Counted from the stretch's first letter, positions 17,408 to 26,623 are shown. The stretch is 64,000 bases of DNA from Roseicella frigidaeris (GCF_003258945.1 NZ_QLIX01000006.1:124001-188000); one strand, 5' to 3'. Notes: a model not told the origin generated them from the sequence alone. Translations and numbers: made by a program.

Positions 17408-18069
17408 CCCTCGGGCGCGACCAGCCGGTAGCCCTGGCCGCGCAGCGTCTCGATCAGCCCCTCGCCCAGCTTGCGCCGCAGCCGGCCGATGACGACCTCG
17501 AGCGTGTTGCTGTCCCGGTCGAAATCCTGGCCGTAGAGATGCTCGGTCAGCGCGGTCTTCGAGACCACCTCGCCGCGGCGATGCGCCAGATAGGCGAGCA
17601 GGCGGAATTCCAGCGCCGTCAGCCGCACCGGCGCGCCATCCAGCATCGCCCGCGCCGCCGCGGTGTCGATCACCAGCCGCCCGAGCGCGATCTCCGGCCG
17701 CGCCAGCCCGTGCGCGCGGCGGATCAGCGCCTGCAGCCGGGCGATCAGCTCGCCCATGGCGAAGGGCTTGGCGAGGTAGTCGTCGGCGCCGGCATTCAGC
17801 CCCTCGACCTTCTCGGTCCAGGCATCCCGCGCGGTCAGGATCAGCACCGGCATGCGGCGGCCGGCGGCGCGCCAGCGGCGCAGCACCGAGAGCCCGTCGA
17901 GCCGCGGCAGGCCGAGATCGAGCACCACCGCGTCATAGGGCTCGGTCTCGCCGAGGAAGAGGCCCTCCTCGCCATCCGGCGCATGGTCCACCACGAAATG
18001 CGCCGCCTGCAGCGCCTCGGCGACCTGGCCGGCCAGCGCCGCATGGTCCTCGACCAGCAGGACGCGCAT
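17404..18069 (-). CDS. OmpR/PhoP-type response regulator
   Basis: A 221-residue regulator with an N-terminal receiver domain (acidic pocket VEDHAAL, phosphoacceptor Asp51 in VVLDLGLPRLDG, conserved Thr in ILTARD and Lys in YLAKPF) and a C-terminal winged-helix DNA-binding domain (LTALEFRLLAYLA, VIGRLRRKL, ETLRGQGYRL). It is phosphorylated by the kinase encoded next to it, with which it shares a 4-bp overlap; its own ATG overlaps the PepSY stop codon (TGATG). It probably controls its own operon. Target genes cannot be told from the window. Confidence 0.95.
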   Translation of the reverse strand: MRVLLVEDHAALAGQVAEALQAAHFVVDHAPDGEEGLFLGETEPYDAVVLDLGLPRLDGLSVLRRWRAAGRRMPVLILTARDAWTEKVEGLNAGADDYLAKPFAMGELIARLQALIRRAHGLARPEIALGRLVIDTAAARAMLDGAPVRLTALEFRLLAYLAHRRGEVVSKTALTEHLYGQDFDRDSNTLEVVIGRLRRKLGEGLIETLRGQGYRLVAPEG

Positions 18070-18404
18070 CAGCGCCGTTCCTGCGACTTTTCCTGCACGG
18101 GCCCGTCGGTGTCCACCAGCTCGGCCGTCGCCGCGTCGAGCTCGATCTTGTACATGCGCCCGGTCGGCGGCATCAGCTTGAACTCATAGGTCCAGCGGCC
18201 GTCGTCGTGGTCGAGCTCGGTCTCCACCACCTGCCCGACATAGCGGCGCTCGACGATCGCCAGCAGCTCGGCGAGCGGGCGGATCTGCCCGGCCTGCATG
18301 GCCGCGCGGGCCCGGTCGTGGTCGTCCTCGTCGCGGGCGAGCGCCGGGGCGCCGGCCAGCGGCAGGAGGGCAAGACCGAGGAGGAGGGGGCGAAGCGTCC
18401 GCAT
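18069..18404 (-). CDS. Exported PepSY-domain protein
   Basis: A 111-residue protein with a Sec signal peptide (MRTLRPLLLGLALLPLAGAPALA) followed by one PepSY-like domain (MQAGQIRPLAELLAIVERRYVG, then VVETELDHDDGRWTYEF and YKIELDAATAELVDTDG). PepSY domains are thought to bind or inhibit peptidases in the periplasm, and small PepSY proteins are often encoded with PhoPQ-like two-component systems, where they act as sensory or feedback partners. It is the first gene of the operon and its stop codon overlaps the regulator's start codon. The acidic RDEDDHDRARAAM segment after the signal peptide may be functional but is unassigned. Confidence 0.85.
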   Translation of the reverse strand: MRTLRPLLLGLALLPLAGAPALARDEDDHDRARAAMQAGQIRPLAELLAIVERRYVGQVVETELDHDDGRWTYEFKLMPPTGRMYKIELDAATAELVDTDGPVQEKSQERR

Positions 18405-18519
18405 GATCCGGGCTCCCTAGCGGGCCTTGGCTGAACCCAGGCTGAACGGCGGGTTCAGCACGGGTTCAGGCAGCCCCTGCCACACCAGGCCCAGGACGTC
18501 ATCACCTGGAGCCTCGACG

Positions 18520-18888
18520 ATGTGGACCTGGACCGTGGAATGGGATCTCGCGCTGCTCGCCGCCTGCATGGCGCTCTGCGGCCTGGTCCCCGGCGTGATC
18601 GCGCATCTGCGGAGCACCGACCGCGCCGTCCGGCCGGAGCCGGCGCGGGCCTGGGCGGCGGCGGTGGCCGGCCTGCCCTCGCGGCCGGTCGAGGGGCTGA
18701 GCGGCCCGGCGCATGCGGCGATCGCGCGGCAGGTGACGCTGCGCATGCAGGCGATCGGGGCCATGCCGAATGGCGGCGCCCCTGGTCATGCCCGTGGCGC
18801 CCCGGCCCTGGCGCCCAGCCTCGCCCTGGCCCTCGGCCCCGAGGCGCTCGGCCGGATCGCCGATGGCCGCGCCCGCCCCGATGCCTGA
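18520..18888 (+). CDS. Hypothetical membrane-anchored protein (122 aa)
   Basis: The ATG at 18520 follows a GGAG (18508-18511). The product starts MWTWTVEWD, has one hydrophobic segment (LALLAACMALCGLVPGVIA, about residues 10-28), and then a soluble Ala/Pro-rich part with VRPEPARAWAAAVAGLPS and AIARQVTLRMQAIGAM. No family is recognised. It is divergent from the PepSY operon, so it may share that control region. Codon-position GC bias looks coding in the first two thirds; the tail (ALAPSLALALGPEALG) is low complexity. An upstream in-frame start at 18427 is possible but would overlap the probable promoter region. Confidence 0.5.
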   Translation: MWTWTVEWDLALLAACMALCGLVPGVIAHLRSTDRAVRPEPARAWAAAVAGLPSRPVEGLSGPAHAAIARQVTLRMQAIGAMPNGGAPGHARGAPALAPSLALALGPEALGRIADGRARPDA

Positions 18889-19050
18889 CACCAGGCGCAG
18901 GACGTTCTGGCCTGCGTCTGGTGGCGCGCAGCCAAGCAAGCCGGAGGGTTGCGCCCGGCGTCTGAGCAGAGGCAGGACGGTGAAACCGTCCCGCGCTGGG
19001 TATGAGCCCCGGCCGTTCAGCCTTGGGCCGATCCGCGCTACACCGCCGCG
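18889..19050. repeat. Spacer with hairpin and degenerate copy of the structured repeat
   Basis: An imperfect inverted repeat (ACCAGGCGCAGG near 18893 and CCTGCGTCTGGTG near 18912) follows the stop codon. Then GCCAAGCAAGCCGGAGGGTTGCGCCCGGCG (about 18931-18960) closely matches the inner part of the repeat family at 22939 and 55024, but the outer parts differ. It is probably a decayed or recombined copy. Confidence 0.5.
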
Positions 19051-19584
<534 letters not shown>

Positions 19585-19623
19585 GGCGGGCAACGGCATC
19601 GCTGCCGCTGCGTTGGCCGTATC

Positions 19624-20691
19624 ATGAGCGAACCGGTCGTCCGCCCCCTGCCCCCGCATTTCCAGGATCACGGCGCGGCCATCCTGCCGGCCGTGACCGT
19701 CGATGCCTACAATGCCGAGCTGCGCACGCCGGAGGGCTTCCTCGGCGACCGCGCCAGCAGCCGCGCCTTCAAGGCGATCCTCGACTGGTGGCGCAAGCGG
19801 GTGCGCGAGGCCGGCGAGGAGGACCCGCTCGGCCGCGCGCCGACCCGCGACATCCCGCGCAAGCAGCTCGACGCGATGATCGAGGGCGACGACGCCGAGG
19901 CGGCGGCGCTGGTGCATGGCGCGGTCGAGGAGTTCGCCCAGTCCCTCGCCGAGGTGGTGCGGGCGCTGCTGACGCAGAAGGCGTGGCGCGACACCGAGCG
20001 CATCGTGGTGGGCGGCGGCATGCGCGGCAGCCGCATCGGCGAGCTGGCGATCGGCCGCGCCGGGCAGCTCCTGAAGGCCGATGCCATCCCGGTCGAGCTG
20101 CACCCGATCCGCCACGACCCGGACGAGGCGGGGATGATCGGCGCGGTGCAGCTCGCCCCGCCCTGGATCTTCAAGGGGCACGACGCGCTGATCGGCATCG
20201 ACATCGGCGGCTCCAACATGCGCGCCGGGCTGGTGCGGCCGCATCTGAAGAAGGCGTCCGACCTCTCGGCCGCCTGCATCTGGGAGAGCGAGATCTGGCA
20301 GCACCGCGCCGAGCGGCCGGCGCGCGAGGCGGCGATCGACCGGCTCGGCGAGATGGTCCGCGACCTGGTGCGCAAGGCGGGGAAGCGCGGCCTGCACCTC
20401 GCCCCCTTCATCGGCGTCGGCTGCCCGGGCCATATCGAGGCGGATGGCCGCATCGCCAAGGGCGCCCAGAATCTGCCTGGCAATTGGGAGAGCAGCCGCT
20501 TCAACCTGCCGGACCGGCTGCGCGAGATCCTGCCCGAGGTGGACGGGCACGAGACCGTCGTCGTCCTGCACAACGACGCGGTGGTGCAGGGGCTGAGCCA
20601 GGTGCCCTGGATGACCGAGGTGAAGCACTGGGGCGTGCTGACCATCGGCACCGGCCTCGGCAATGCCCGCTTCACCAACCGCCGCGGCTGA
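19624..20691 (+). CDS. ROK-family sugar kinase-like protein with apparently permuted lobes
   Basis: A 355-residue ASKHA-fold protein with ROK signatures in an unusual order. Residues 100-175 hold what is normally the C-terminal lobe: FAQSLAEVVRALL, RIVVGGGMRGSRIGE (127-140) and HDPDEAGMIGAV (164-175). Only then comes what is normally the N-terminus: phosphate-1 loop GIDIGGSNMRAGLV (191-204), GVGCPGHIEADGRI (265-277), the catalytic-base motif LHNDAV (315-320) and phosphate-2 loop LTIGTGLGNA (339-348), where the protein ends. The ROK zinc motif CxCGxxGCxE is absent, as is an HTH domain. The substrate is probably a hexose or amino sugar, but this is inferred from family only. It lies between greB and a hydrolase gene on the same strand. 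Confidence 0.8.
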   Translation: MSEPVVRPLPPHFQDHGAAILPAVTVDAYNAELRTPEGFLGDRASSRAFKAILDWWRKRVREAGEEDPLGRAPTRDIPRKQLDAMIEGDDAEAAALVHGAVEEFAQSLAEVVRALLTQKAWRDTERIVVGGGMRGSRIGELAIGRAGQLLKADAIPVELHPIRHDPDEAGMIGAVQLAPPWIFKGHDALIGIDIGGSNMRAGLVRPHLKKASDLSAACIWESEIWQHRAERPAREAAIDRLGEMVRDLVRKAGKRGLHLAPFIGVGCPGHIEADGRIAKGAQNLPGNWESSRFNLPDRLREILPEVDGHETVVVLHNDAVVQGLSQVPWMTEVKHWGVLTIGTGLGNARFTNRRG

Positions 20692-20743
20692 CCGCCCGCG
20701 CCCCGGCTTGCCAGCCTCGCCGGCGCCGCCGAGAAAGAGGGCG

Positions 20744-21655
20744 ATGCGCAGCGTGGGTGGGACTGGGATGGCGGCGTCGCAGGGGATGCAGGAGGAGGAG
20801 GCTCCGGAGGCGCTGCTGGCGCGGCTGGAAGGCGCCGCCAGGCGGCACGAGACGCCCTGCGGCGAGGGCCGCATGGTCTGGCACCTCTGGGGCGAGGCCG
20901 CGGCCGAGCCGCTGGTGCTGCTGCATGGCGGCAGCGGCTCCTGGCGCCACTGGGCGCGCAACCTCGAGACCCTGGCGCGGCACCGCCTGGTGCTCTGCCC
21001 GGACCTGCCCGGGCTCGGCGAGAGCGCCATGCCGCCCCCGGCCGCGGACCCGGCGCCGGTCGCCGCCATCGTGCGCGCCGGCATCCTCGCGCTCCTCGGC
21101 ACCGAGGCGGGCCGGCCACGGGCCTATGACCTCTGCGGCTTCTCCTTCGGCGCCCTGCTCTCCGGCCATGTCGCGGCGCAATCCGGCGCCGAGCTGCGCA
21201 GCGTCACCCTGGTCGGCGCCGGCGCGCTCGGGCCGCGCCGGCAGGTGACCGAGCTGACCAAGGTCCGCAGCCTCGAGGGCGAGGCGCGGGTCGCGGCGCA
21301 CCGGCACAACCTCGCCGCGCTGATGTTCGCCGATCCGCGCAACATCGACCCGCTGGCCCTGGCGATCCAGGAATGGAACACCCGCCGCGCCCGCTTCCAG
21401 AGCCGCGGCTTCGCCGGCAGCACCTCGCTCCGCGACGCCATCGCGGCGGCCCGCTGCCCGGTGGCGCTGCTCTATGGCGAGCGCGACGCCATCGCCTGGC
21501 CGGAGGTCGAGCTGCGCTTCCAGGCGCTGCGCGCGGTGCAGCCGGAGGCCTGGACCGGCGTGATCCCCGGCGCCGGGCATTGGGTGGCCTATGAGGCGGC
21601 GGCGGCCTTCGACGCCATGCTGCTCGAGATGCTGGCGCGGCGGCTCGGCCGGTAG
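20744..21655 (+). CDS. Alpha/beta hydrolase
   Basis: A 303-residue alpha/beta hydrolase of the MhpC/lipase-esterase type. It shows the oxyanion segment VLLHGGSGSWRHW, the turn LCPDLPGLGESA, the nucleophile elbow DLCGFSFGALLSG (Ser in G-F-S-F-G), the acid region LLYGERDAIAW and the catalytic His in IPGAGHWVAYE. No signal peptide is seen, so it is cytoplasmic. The substrate is unknown; such enzymes next to Bug binding proteins often hydrolyse ester or C-C bonds in catabolism. The ATG at 20744 has AGAGGG close upstream; an ATG at 20768 is equally possible. It begins about 50 bases after the ROK gene. Confidence 0.85.
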   Translation: MRSVGGTGMAASQGMQEEEAPEALLARLEGAARRHETPCGEGRMVWHLWGEAAAEPLVLLHGGSGSWRHWARNLETLARHRLVLCPDLPGLGESAMPPPAADPAPVAAIVRAGILALLGTEAGRPRAYDLCGFSFGALLSGHVAAQSGAELRSVTLVGAGALGPRRQVTELTKVRSLEGEARVAAHRHNLAALMFADPRNIDPLALAIQEWNTRRARFQSRGFAGSTSLRDAIAAARCPVALLYGERDAIAWPEVELRFQALRAVQPEAWTGVIPGAGHWVAYEAAAAFDAMLLEMLARRLGR

Positions 21656-21769
21656 GGCGGGGCCGGGCGGCCCCGGTCGGATGCGGGGGCCGCGAAACAG
21701 GGGACCGGCGCCTGCCACGCAGGCATGTGAATGGCGGGCGCTCCGGGCTCCGGGCAGGAGGGGGTCAGG

Positions 21770-22750
21770 ATGGCCCGTCCAGGACGCCCGCTGCAACGCC
21801 GCACCCTGCTCGCCTCGGGCGGCGCGCTCGCCCCGGGGGCGGCGCTGGCGGCCTGGACGCCGCCCGGGCCGATCCGCCTCGTCGTCCCCTTCGCCACCGG
21901 CGGCGGCAACGACCTCACGGCCCGCCTCCTCGCCCCGGGCTTCGGTGCGGCGCTCGGCCAGCCGGTGACGGTGGAGAACCACCACGGCGCCGCCGGCACC
22001 CTCGGCGCCGGGCTCGTGGCGCACGCCCCTCCCGATGGCGCCACGCTGCTGGTCGATGGCATGAACCAGGCGGTGGCCCCCTTCCTGCTGCCCTCCCCCG
22101 GTTTCGACTACCTCCATGCCTTCGCCCCGATCAGCCAGCTCTGCCGCATCCCGCTGCTGCTCGTCATCCGGGCCGATGCGCGTTTCGACAGCCTCGCCGC
22201 GCTGCTCTCCCGGGCGCGGCTGCAGCCCGGCCGCTACGCCTACGCCTCCTCCGGCAACGGCGTCGCCAACCATGTCGCCGCCGCCCTGCTGGCGAGCCGG
22301 GCCGGGGTGAGCTTCACCCACAGCCCCTATCGCGGCGGCGCCCCGGCGCTGCGGGCGATCCTCGGCGGCGAGGCGGATTTCGGCTTCGTCATCACCGCCC
22401 TCGCCCTGCCGCTCCTGAGCCGCGGCCGGCTGCGCGCGCTCGCCCTCTCCACCGCGGCGCGGCTGCCGATGCTGCCCGCGGTGCCGAGCATCGCCGAGCA
22501 GGGCTTCCCGGGCTTCGACGTCACCGCCTGGAACGGGCTCTTCGGGCCGGCCGGGCTGGCGGCGGAGGCCATCGACCGCCTGTACGCCGCCTGCCGCGCG
22601 GCGCTCGACACGGCCGAGGCGCGGCAGCGCCTGGCGGCATCCGGCGCGACCGCCCTCGCCACCGCCCCGGCGACCTTCGAGGCCTTCCTGCGGCAGGAGC
22701 GCGCGGCGATGCGGGCCCTGGTGGAGGCGGCGCGGATCCAGGCCGATTGA
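21770..22750 (+). CDS. Bug/TctC-family periplasmic solute-binding protein 1
   Basis: A 326-residue Bug protein, the extracytoplasmic binding component of tripartite tricarboxylate transporters. A twin-arginine-like leader (LQRRTLLASGGALAPGAALAA) precedes the mature domain, which begins PIRLVVPFATGGGNDLTARLLAPGF, the family's N-terminal signature, with HGAAGTLGAG and SSGNGVANHVAAALL further on. AGGAGGGGG lies upstream of the ATG at 21770. No TctA or TctB membrane genes are nearby, so it is an orphan of the type that shares a permease encoded elsewhere. It follows the hydrolase gene by 114 bases and converges with another Bug gene across a structured repeat. Confidence 0.9.
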   Translation: MARPGRPLQRRTLLASGGALAPGAALAAWTPPGPIRLVVPFATGGGNDLTARLLAPGFGAALGQPVTVENHHGAAGTLGAGLVAHAPPDGATLLVDGMNQAVAPFLLPSPGFDYLHAFAPISQLCRIPLLLVIRADARFDSLAALLSRARLQPGRYAYASSGNGVANHVAAALLASRAGVSFTHSPYRGGAPALRAILGGEADFGFVITALALPLLSRGRLRALALSTAARLPMLPAVPSIAEQGFPGFDVTAWNGLFGPAGLAAEAIDRLYAACRAALDTAEARQRLAASGATALATAPATFEAFLRQERAAMRALVEAARIQAD

Positions 22751-22868
22751 TCCCGCCCCGCCCCGCCCCGCGCGGGCGCCGTCGCCCGACCAGGTGACCG
22801 CCTCGGCGCGATCCGGCGCAGGGGCCTCATGCCCGGCGCGCGACGTTCGGCCTGCGGCCCGCAGGACC

Positions 22869-23018
22869 GAGCGCCCGGATAGGCGCCGCGGGTCGCGCCG
22901 TAAGGCGCGCTCAATGGCGCGACGCCGCGAAGGCCGAGGCAAACCGGAGGGTTGCGCCCGGCGCCAGGGGACCGCCGATGGGGGCCGTCGATGGGTCGCC
23001 AGCAACGGCCGTTGGTAT
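22869..23018 (+). repeat. Structured dispersed repeat, copy R2
   Basis: Matches 54961-55111 over most of its length: GCGCCCGGATAGGCGCC, GGTCGCGCC...GGCGCGAC, CAAACCGGAGGGTTGCGCCCGGCGCC, then GGCCGTCGATGGGTCGCCAGCAACGGCC. Its right edge (TTGGTA) is one base from the stop codon of the minus-strand Bug gene at 23020. It lies between two convergent genes. Confidence 0.8.
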
Positions 23019-23019
23019 C

Positions 23020-24000
23020 TCAGCGCGGCGGCTGCGCCGAGGCCATCAGCCCCTCCCAGCGCTCGACGTCGCGGGCGACATAGGGCACGGCCTCGGCCGG
23101 CGGCAGGGCGAGGACGCGGTCGACGCCGAGCTCGGTCCATTTCCGCCGGACGGCCTCGGCCTGCTGCACCCGGGCGATGGCGGCATGCAGCGCCGCCTGC
23201 ACCGGGGCGGGCGTCGCGCTGGGGACGAAGACCGCCTGCCAGACCACCATCTCGGCATCGACGCCGATCTCGCGCCAGGTCGGCACCTCGGGCGCCGCCG
23301 CGCTGCGCTGCGGCGAGGTGACGGCGAAGGCGCGCGCCTGCCCGCCCTTGGCGGTCTGCAGCCCGGTGAGCGCGATGTCGAAGACGAGGGCGATGCGCCC
23401 GGCGGCGAGGTCGAGCGTCGCTGGCGCGCCGCCGCGATAGGGGATCTCGTTCATCGAGAGGCCGGTGGTCTTCAGGAAGAGCAGCGCCGCCATGCCGAGC
23501 GTGCCGCCGCCGCCGGTGCTGCCATAGTCGTGGCGCCCCGGCTCGGCGCGGATGCGCGCGAGGAAGGCCTTGCCATCGGCGGCCGGGAAGGCGTTGCCGA
23601 CCAGCATCACCATCGGCATCTCGGAGAGGATGGCGACCGGGGCGAGCTGGCGGATCGGGTCGATCGCCGCATTCGGCACCACCACGCGCAGCACCGCATG
23701 GCTGGTGTTGTTGAACAGGATGGTGTGGCCATCGGCCGGGGCGCGGGCGACGAACTCGGCGGCGATCATGCCGGCGGCGCCGACCCGGTTCTCCACCACC
23801 ACCGGCTGCGGCAGCACCTGGCCGAGCGCCTCCGCCAGCACCCGGGCGCCGACATCCGTCGCGCCGCCGGCGGAATAGGGCACGACGAGGCGCAGCGGCC
23901 GGTCCGGCCAGGCGGCGGGGGCGGTGGCGGCTGGCTGCGCCGCCGCGGGCGCGACGCCGAGCAGGAGGGCCAGCAGGCCCGGAACGAGGTGGCGGCGCAT
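23020..24000 (-). CDS. Bug/TctC-family periplasmic solute-binding protein 2
   Basis: A 326-residue Bug protein with a Sec signal peptide (MRRHLVPGLLALLLGVAPAAA) and the family signature PLRLVVPYSAGGATDVGARVLAEAL, VENRVGAAGMIAAEFVA and YGSTGGGGTLGMAALLF. GGGAGG lies 7 nt before the ATG. Bug proteins bind carboxylates, aromatic acids or amino acids; the ligand is not readable here. It is followed on the same strand, upstream in transcription, by the amidohydrolase and CoA-transferase genes (24119-26516), so the three may form an operon CoA transferase-amidohydrolase-binding protein, linking import to metabolism of the same compound. Confidence 0.9.
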   Translation of the reverse strand: MRRHLVPGLLALLLGVAPAAAQPAATAPAAWPDRPLRLVVPYSAGGATDVGARVLAEALGQVLPQPVVVENRVGAAGMIAAEFVARAPADGHTILFNNTSHAVLRVVVPNAAIDPIRQLAPVAILSEMPMVMLVGNAFPAADGKAFLARIRAEPGRHDYGSTGGGGTLGMAALLFLKTTGLSMNEIPYRGGAPATLDLAAGRIALVFDIALTGLQTAKGGQARAFAVTSPQRSAAAPEVPTWREIGVDAEMVVWQAVFVPSATPAPVQAALHAAIARVQQAEAVRRKWTELGVDRVLALPPAEAVPYVARDVERWEGLMASAQPPR

Positions 24001-24118
24001 GGGGGTCCTCCCGGCTTGGGGCGGCGCCGGCCGGGCGCGCCTGCCCGGCCGGGCGGCAACCGCCCGTCCGCCTCGATAGCGGCATCGCCGGCCGCCGCCT
24101 ACCGCCCGGGCCGGCGGC

Positions 24119-25069
24119 TCAGGCGAAGCCGTAGAGCCGGGCCGGGTTGCCGACCAGGATGCGCCGCCGGATCGCCGCCTCCGGCGCCCAAACCGGCAGC
24201 TGGTTCAGCAGCAGCCCATCATCCACCTCGATCGGCTCCGAGACCTCGCCCGGCGGCCGGCCGGACTGGCTGTTGGTGTGCGGCCAGTCGCTGCCCCAGA
24301 GGATGCGGTCGGGATTGGCGGCGATCAGCGCCCGGGCGAGCGGCGCCATGTCGGGGAAGGCGGGCGCCGCCTCGCTGCCGCGATAGGCGCCGGAGAGCTT
24401 CACATAGGCCCGGCCCGAGCGGACCAGCTCGAGCAGCGCGGCGAAGCCCGGCTGCGCCGGGCCGGCGGCGCCGCGCGCGCCGCCGAAATGGTCGATGACG
24501 AGCGGCACCGGCAGCTGCGCCAGCGGTTCCCGCAGTGCCTCGATCACGGTCGGGCGGGTGTAGACCTGCACGTGCCAGCCGCGCGCCTGCACCAGCGCGA
24601 CCGCGCTGCGCAGCGCCTGCGCCGCGGCCGCCGGATCGGCGACGCCATGGGTCTCGAGATTGACCCGGATGCCGCGGATGCCGGCCTGGTGCAGCTCCTC
24701 GAGCTGGGCCGGGGTGGTGCTCGCATCGATCACCGCGACGCCACGGGCGCGGCCCGGCCCGAGCGCGCGCAGCCCCTCGAGGGTGGCGCGGTTGTCGGTG
24801 CCGTAGACGCTCGGCGTGACGATGACGACGCGGTCGAGATGCAGGGCGCGCTGCAGGGCGAGCAGCATGGCCGGGCCCGCCGGCGGCGGCGTGTAGCGCC
24901 GGGCGGCGAGCAGCGGGAAGCGCTCGCGGTCGGGGATGACATGGACGTGGCAGTCGCAGGCGCCGGGCGGCACCTCGAACGCCGGCGGGGTGAGCAGCGC
25001 GGCCCAGGGCCGGCCGGGCCGGGCCGCCAGCGCCGCGGCGGGCCCGGCGAGCAGCAGGCGGCGGCGCAT
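24119..25069 (-). CDS. Amidohydrolase (amidohydrolase-2 / PDC-hydrolase-like), Tat-type leader
   Basis: A 316-residue TIM-barrel metal hydrolase of the PF04909 group, which includes 2-pyrone-4,6-dicarboxylate hydrolase and ACMS-decarboxylase-like enzymes. The leader MRRRLLLAGPAAALAA suggests export. The barrel shows the metal-binding ACDCHVHVIPDRERFP, GIRGIRVNLETHG, VPLVIDHFGG and the C-terminal motif PDRILWGSDWPHTN. The last Asp and the two early His residues are the expected catalytic ligands. The ATG at 25069 was chosen because a longer frame only adds unconserved residues. It lies 37 bases after the CoA-transferase gene and 118 bases before the Bug gene on the same strand, suggesting a shared catabolic job on a dicarboxylate or lactone. 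Confidence 0.85.
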   Translation of the reverse strand: MRRRLLLAGPAAALAARPGRPWAALLTPPAFEVPPGACDCHVHVIPDRERFPLLAARRYTPPPAGPAMLLALQRALHLDRVVIVTPSVYGTDNRATLEGLRALGPGRARGVAVIDASTTPAQLEELHQAGIRGIRVNLETHGVADPAAAAQALRSAVALVQARGWHVQVYTRPTVIEALREPLAQLPVPLVIDHFGGARGAAGPAQPGFAALLELVRSGRAYVKLSGAYRGSEAAPAFPDMAPLARALIAANPDRILWGSDWPHTNSQSGRPPGEVSEPIEVDDGLLLNQLPVWAPEAAIRRRILVGNPARLYGFA

Positions 25070-25106
25070 GCTCAAGGGCGCGCCCGGTCGCTGGCTCGTC
25101 GCTGGC

Positions 25107-26516
25107 TCATTCGCTGGCCCATTCGGCCGCATGCGCCCCCAGCGGCACCGGCGGCAGCGCCCAATAGGGCGGGGTCGCCGGCAGATGCCCGGAATGCCGC
25201 AGCGCCGTCAGCCGGCCGAAGCCGCTCGGCCCCTCCTCCAGCAGCGCGCCGAGCTCCGCCATCTCCGGCACCGGCAGGCCGAAGGCGCCCTCGACGCGGC
25301 CGAGCCGGCGCAGCCATTGCCCGGTGCCGGCGAGCGAGACCCGCACCAGCCAGGAGCCGCCCTCCTCCGCCCGCCGCAGCAACGCCGCCAGCGTCCCGAA
25401 GGCCAGCAGGAAGCCGGAGGCATGGTCGAGCGCCTGGCAGGGCAGCACCCGCGGCGCCGCCTCCGCGGGATCGGCGCCGGCGGCCACCGCCTCGGCATGG
25501 TTGAAGCCGCTCGCCGTCTGCACCAGGGAATCGAAGCCGCGCCGCCCGCCCCAGGGCCCGGCCTCGCCATAGGCCGAGAGGCTGGTGCAGACGATGCCGG
25601 GCCGCAGCGCCGCCAGGTCCTGCGGCGCGAAGCCGTGGCCGGCGATGGCGCCGGGCCGGTAGCCCTGCAGGAAGACATCCGCCTCCGCCGCCAGCCGCCG
25701 CAGCGTTGCCCGCCCCGCCTCCTCGCGCAGGTCGAGGGCGGCGCTGCGCTTGCCGCGGCCGGTATCGGGCAGCAGGTCGTCGAAGCTCGGCAGATGCGCG
25801 GCGCTGACATGCAGCACGTCGGCGCCATGCGCGGCGAGGGTGCGGCCGCAGACCGGCCCGGCGATCACCCGGGTGAGATCGAGCACGCGGAATCCCTGCA
25901 GCGGCCGCGCGGCGAGCGGCGGCAGGGGCGTCGGCGGCGCCTCGCCGATCCGCTCGATCCGCAGCGCCGGCAGGGCGGCGACGGCCTGGCCCTGCGGATG
26001 CGCATCCCATTCCGCCTGGCTGCGCATGGCGGCGACGCAGAGCCCGGCCTCGGCCGCCGCCTGCTCGAAGGCGAATCCCTCCCAGTCGCGCAGCGCAGCG
26101 CCCACCGCCTCGCGCGTGCCCTCGCAGCCGAGCAACCGCAGCACCCCGGCGCGGTGATGCGGGAAATTCGTGTGCAGCCGCACGAAGCGCCCGTCGCCGC
26201 AGCCATAGGCGCCGGCGATGCTGTCCCAGCGCGCCGGGGCCGGCGCGCCGTCCAGCCGCAGGTAGCGCTCCGAGCTGAACTCGAGCGCGGCATGGCGCAG
26301 GTCGATCTCGGCCTGCTGCGCCGGGCCGCCGCGGCGGCGATGGATCTCGGCCACGGCGGCGGTCGCGGCGGCCACCACGGCGCCGGCCGCGGCGGCGATG
26401 CGGAAGGAGGAGGGCAGCACCGGCTCCTCTCCCCCGAGCCGCGCCGGCACCGCCCCGGCGAGGCCCGCGCCCTGCCAGAGTGCCTCGAGACTCGCGCGCG
26501 GCGTCGGCTCGGCCAT
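25107..26516 (-). CDS. CaiB/BaiF-type class III CoA transferase
   Basis: A 469-residue protein of the class III CoA transferase family, which moves CoA between carboxylic acids. After an N-terminal extension of about 200 residues, itself similar to part of a CoA-transferase fold, comes the typical start GFRVLDLTRVIAGPVCGRTLAAHGAD, then RSAALDLREEAGR, DVFLQGYRPGAIAGHGF and the active-site region AYGEAGPWGGRRGFDSLVQT, where the Asp of FDSLVQ is the expected nucleophile. AGGAGGG precedes the ATG at 26516. It is the first gene of the possible operon with the amidohydrolase and Bug genes, which suggests that an imported acid is activated as a CoA ester. Confidence 0.85.
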   Translation of the reverse strand: MAEPTPRASLEALWQGAGLAGAVPARLGGEEPVLPSSFRIAAAAGAVVAAATAAVAEIHRRRGGPAQQAEIDLRHAALEFSSERYLRLDGAPAPARWDSIAGAYGCGDGRFVRLHTNFPHHRAGVLRLLGCEGTREAVGAALRDWEGFAFEQAAAEAGLCVAAMRSQAEWDAHPQGQAVAALPALRIERIGEAPPTPLPPLAARPLQGFRVLDLTRVIAGPVCGRTLAAHGADVLHVSAAHLPSFDDLLPDTGRGKRSAALDLREEAGRATLRRLAAEADVFLQGYRPGAIAGHGFAPQDLAALRPGIVCTSLSAYGEAGPWGGRRGFDSLVQTASGFNHAEAVAAGADPAEAAPRVLPCQALDHASGFLLAFGTLAALLRRAEEGGSWLVRVSLAGTGQWLRRLGRVEGAFGLPVPEMAELGALLEEGPSGFGRLTALRHSGHLPATPPYWALPPVPLGAHAAEWASE

Positions 26517-26574
26517 GCATCCCTCCTGTTCCGGAGGAAAGCCTAGAGCCGATCGCCGGATGGGGGGAACGCCC

Positions 26575-26623
26575 CAGGGGAGGAATGCCCAAGGGGAGGA
26601 ATGCCCCAAGGGGAGGAATGCCC
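26575..26623. repeat. Tandem repeat, three units of 16-17 bp
   Basis: Three head-to-tail copies of AAGGGGAGGAATGCCC (first copy begins CA) at 26575-26590, 26591-26607 and 26608-26623, with a degenerate half unit just before. It lies between the divergent CoA-transferase and KGG genes; each unit contains an AGGGGAGG purine run. Confidence 0.8.

Noticed and set aside
26575-26623. CRISPR-like array
   Set aside because: The repeats are directly adjacent without spacers, only three units long, and no cas gene is present.
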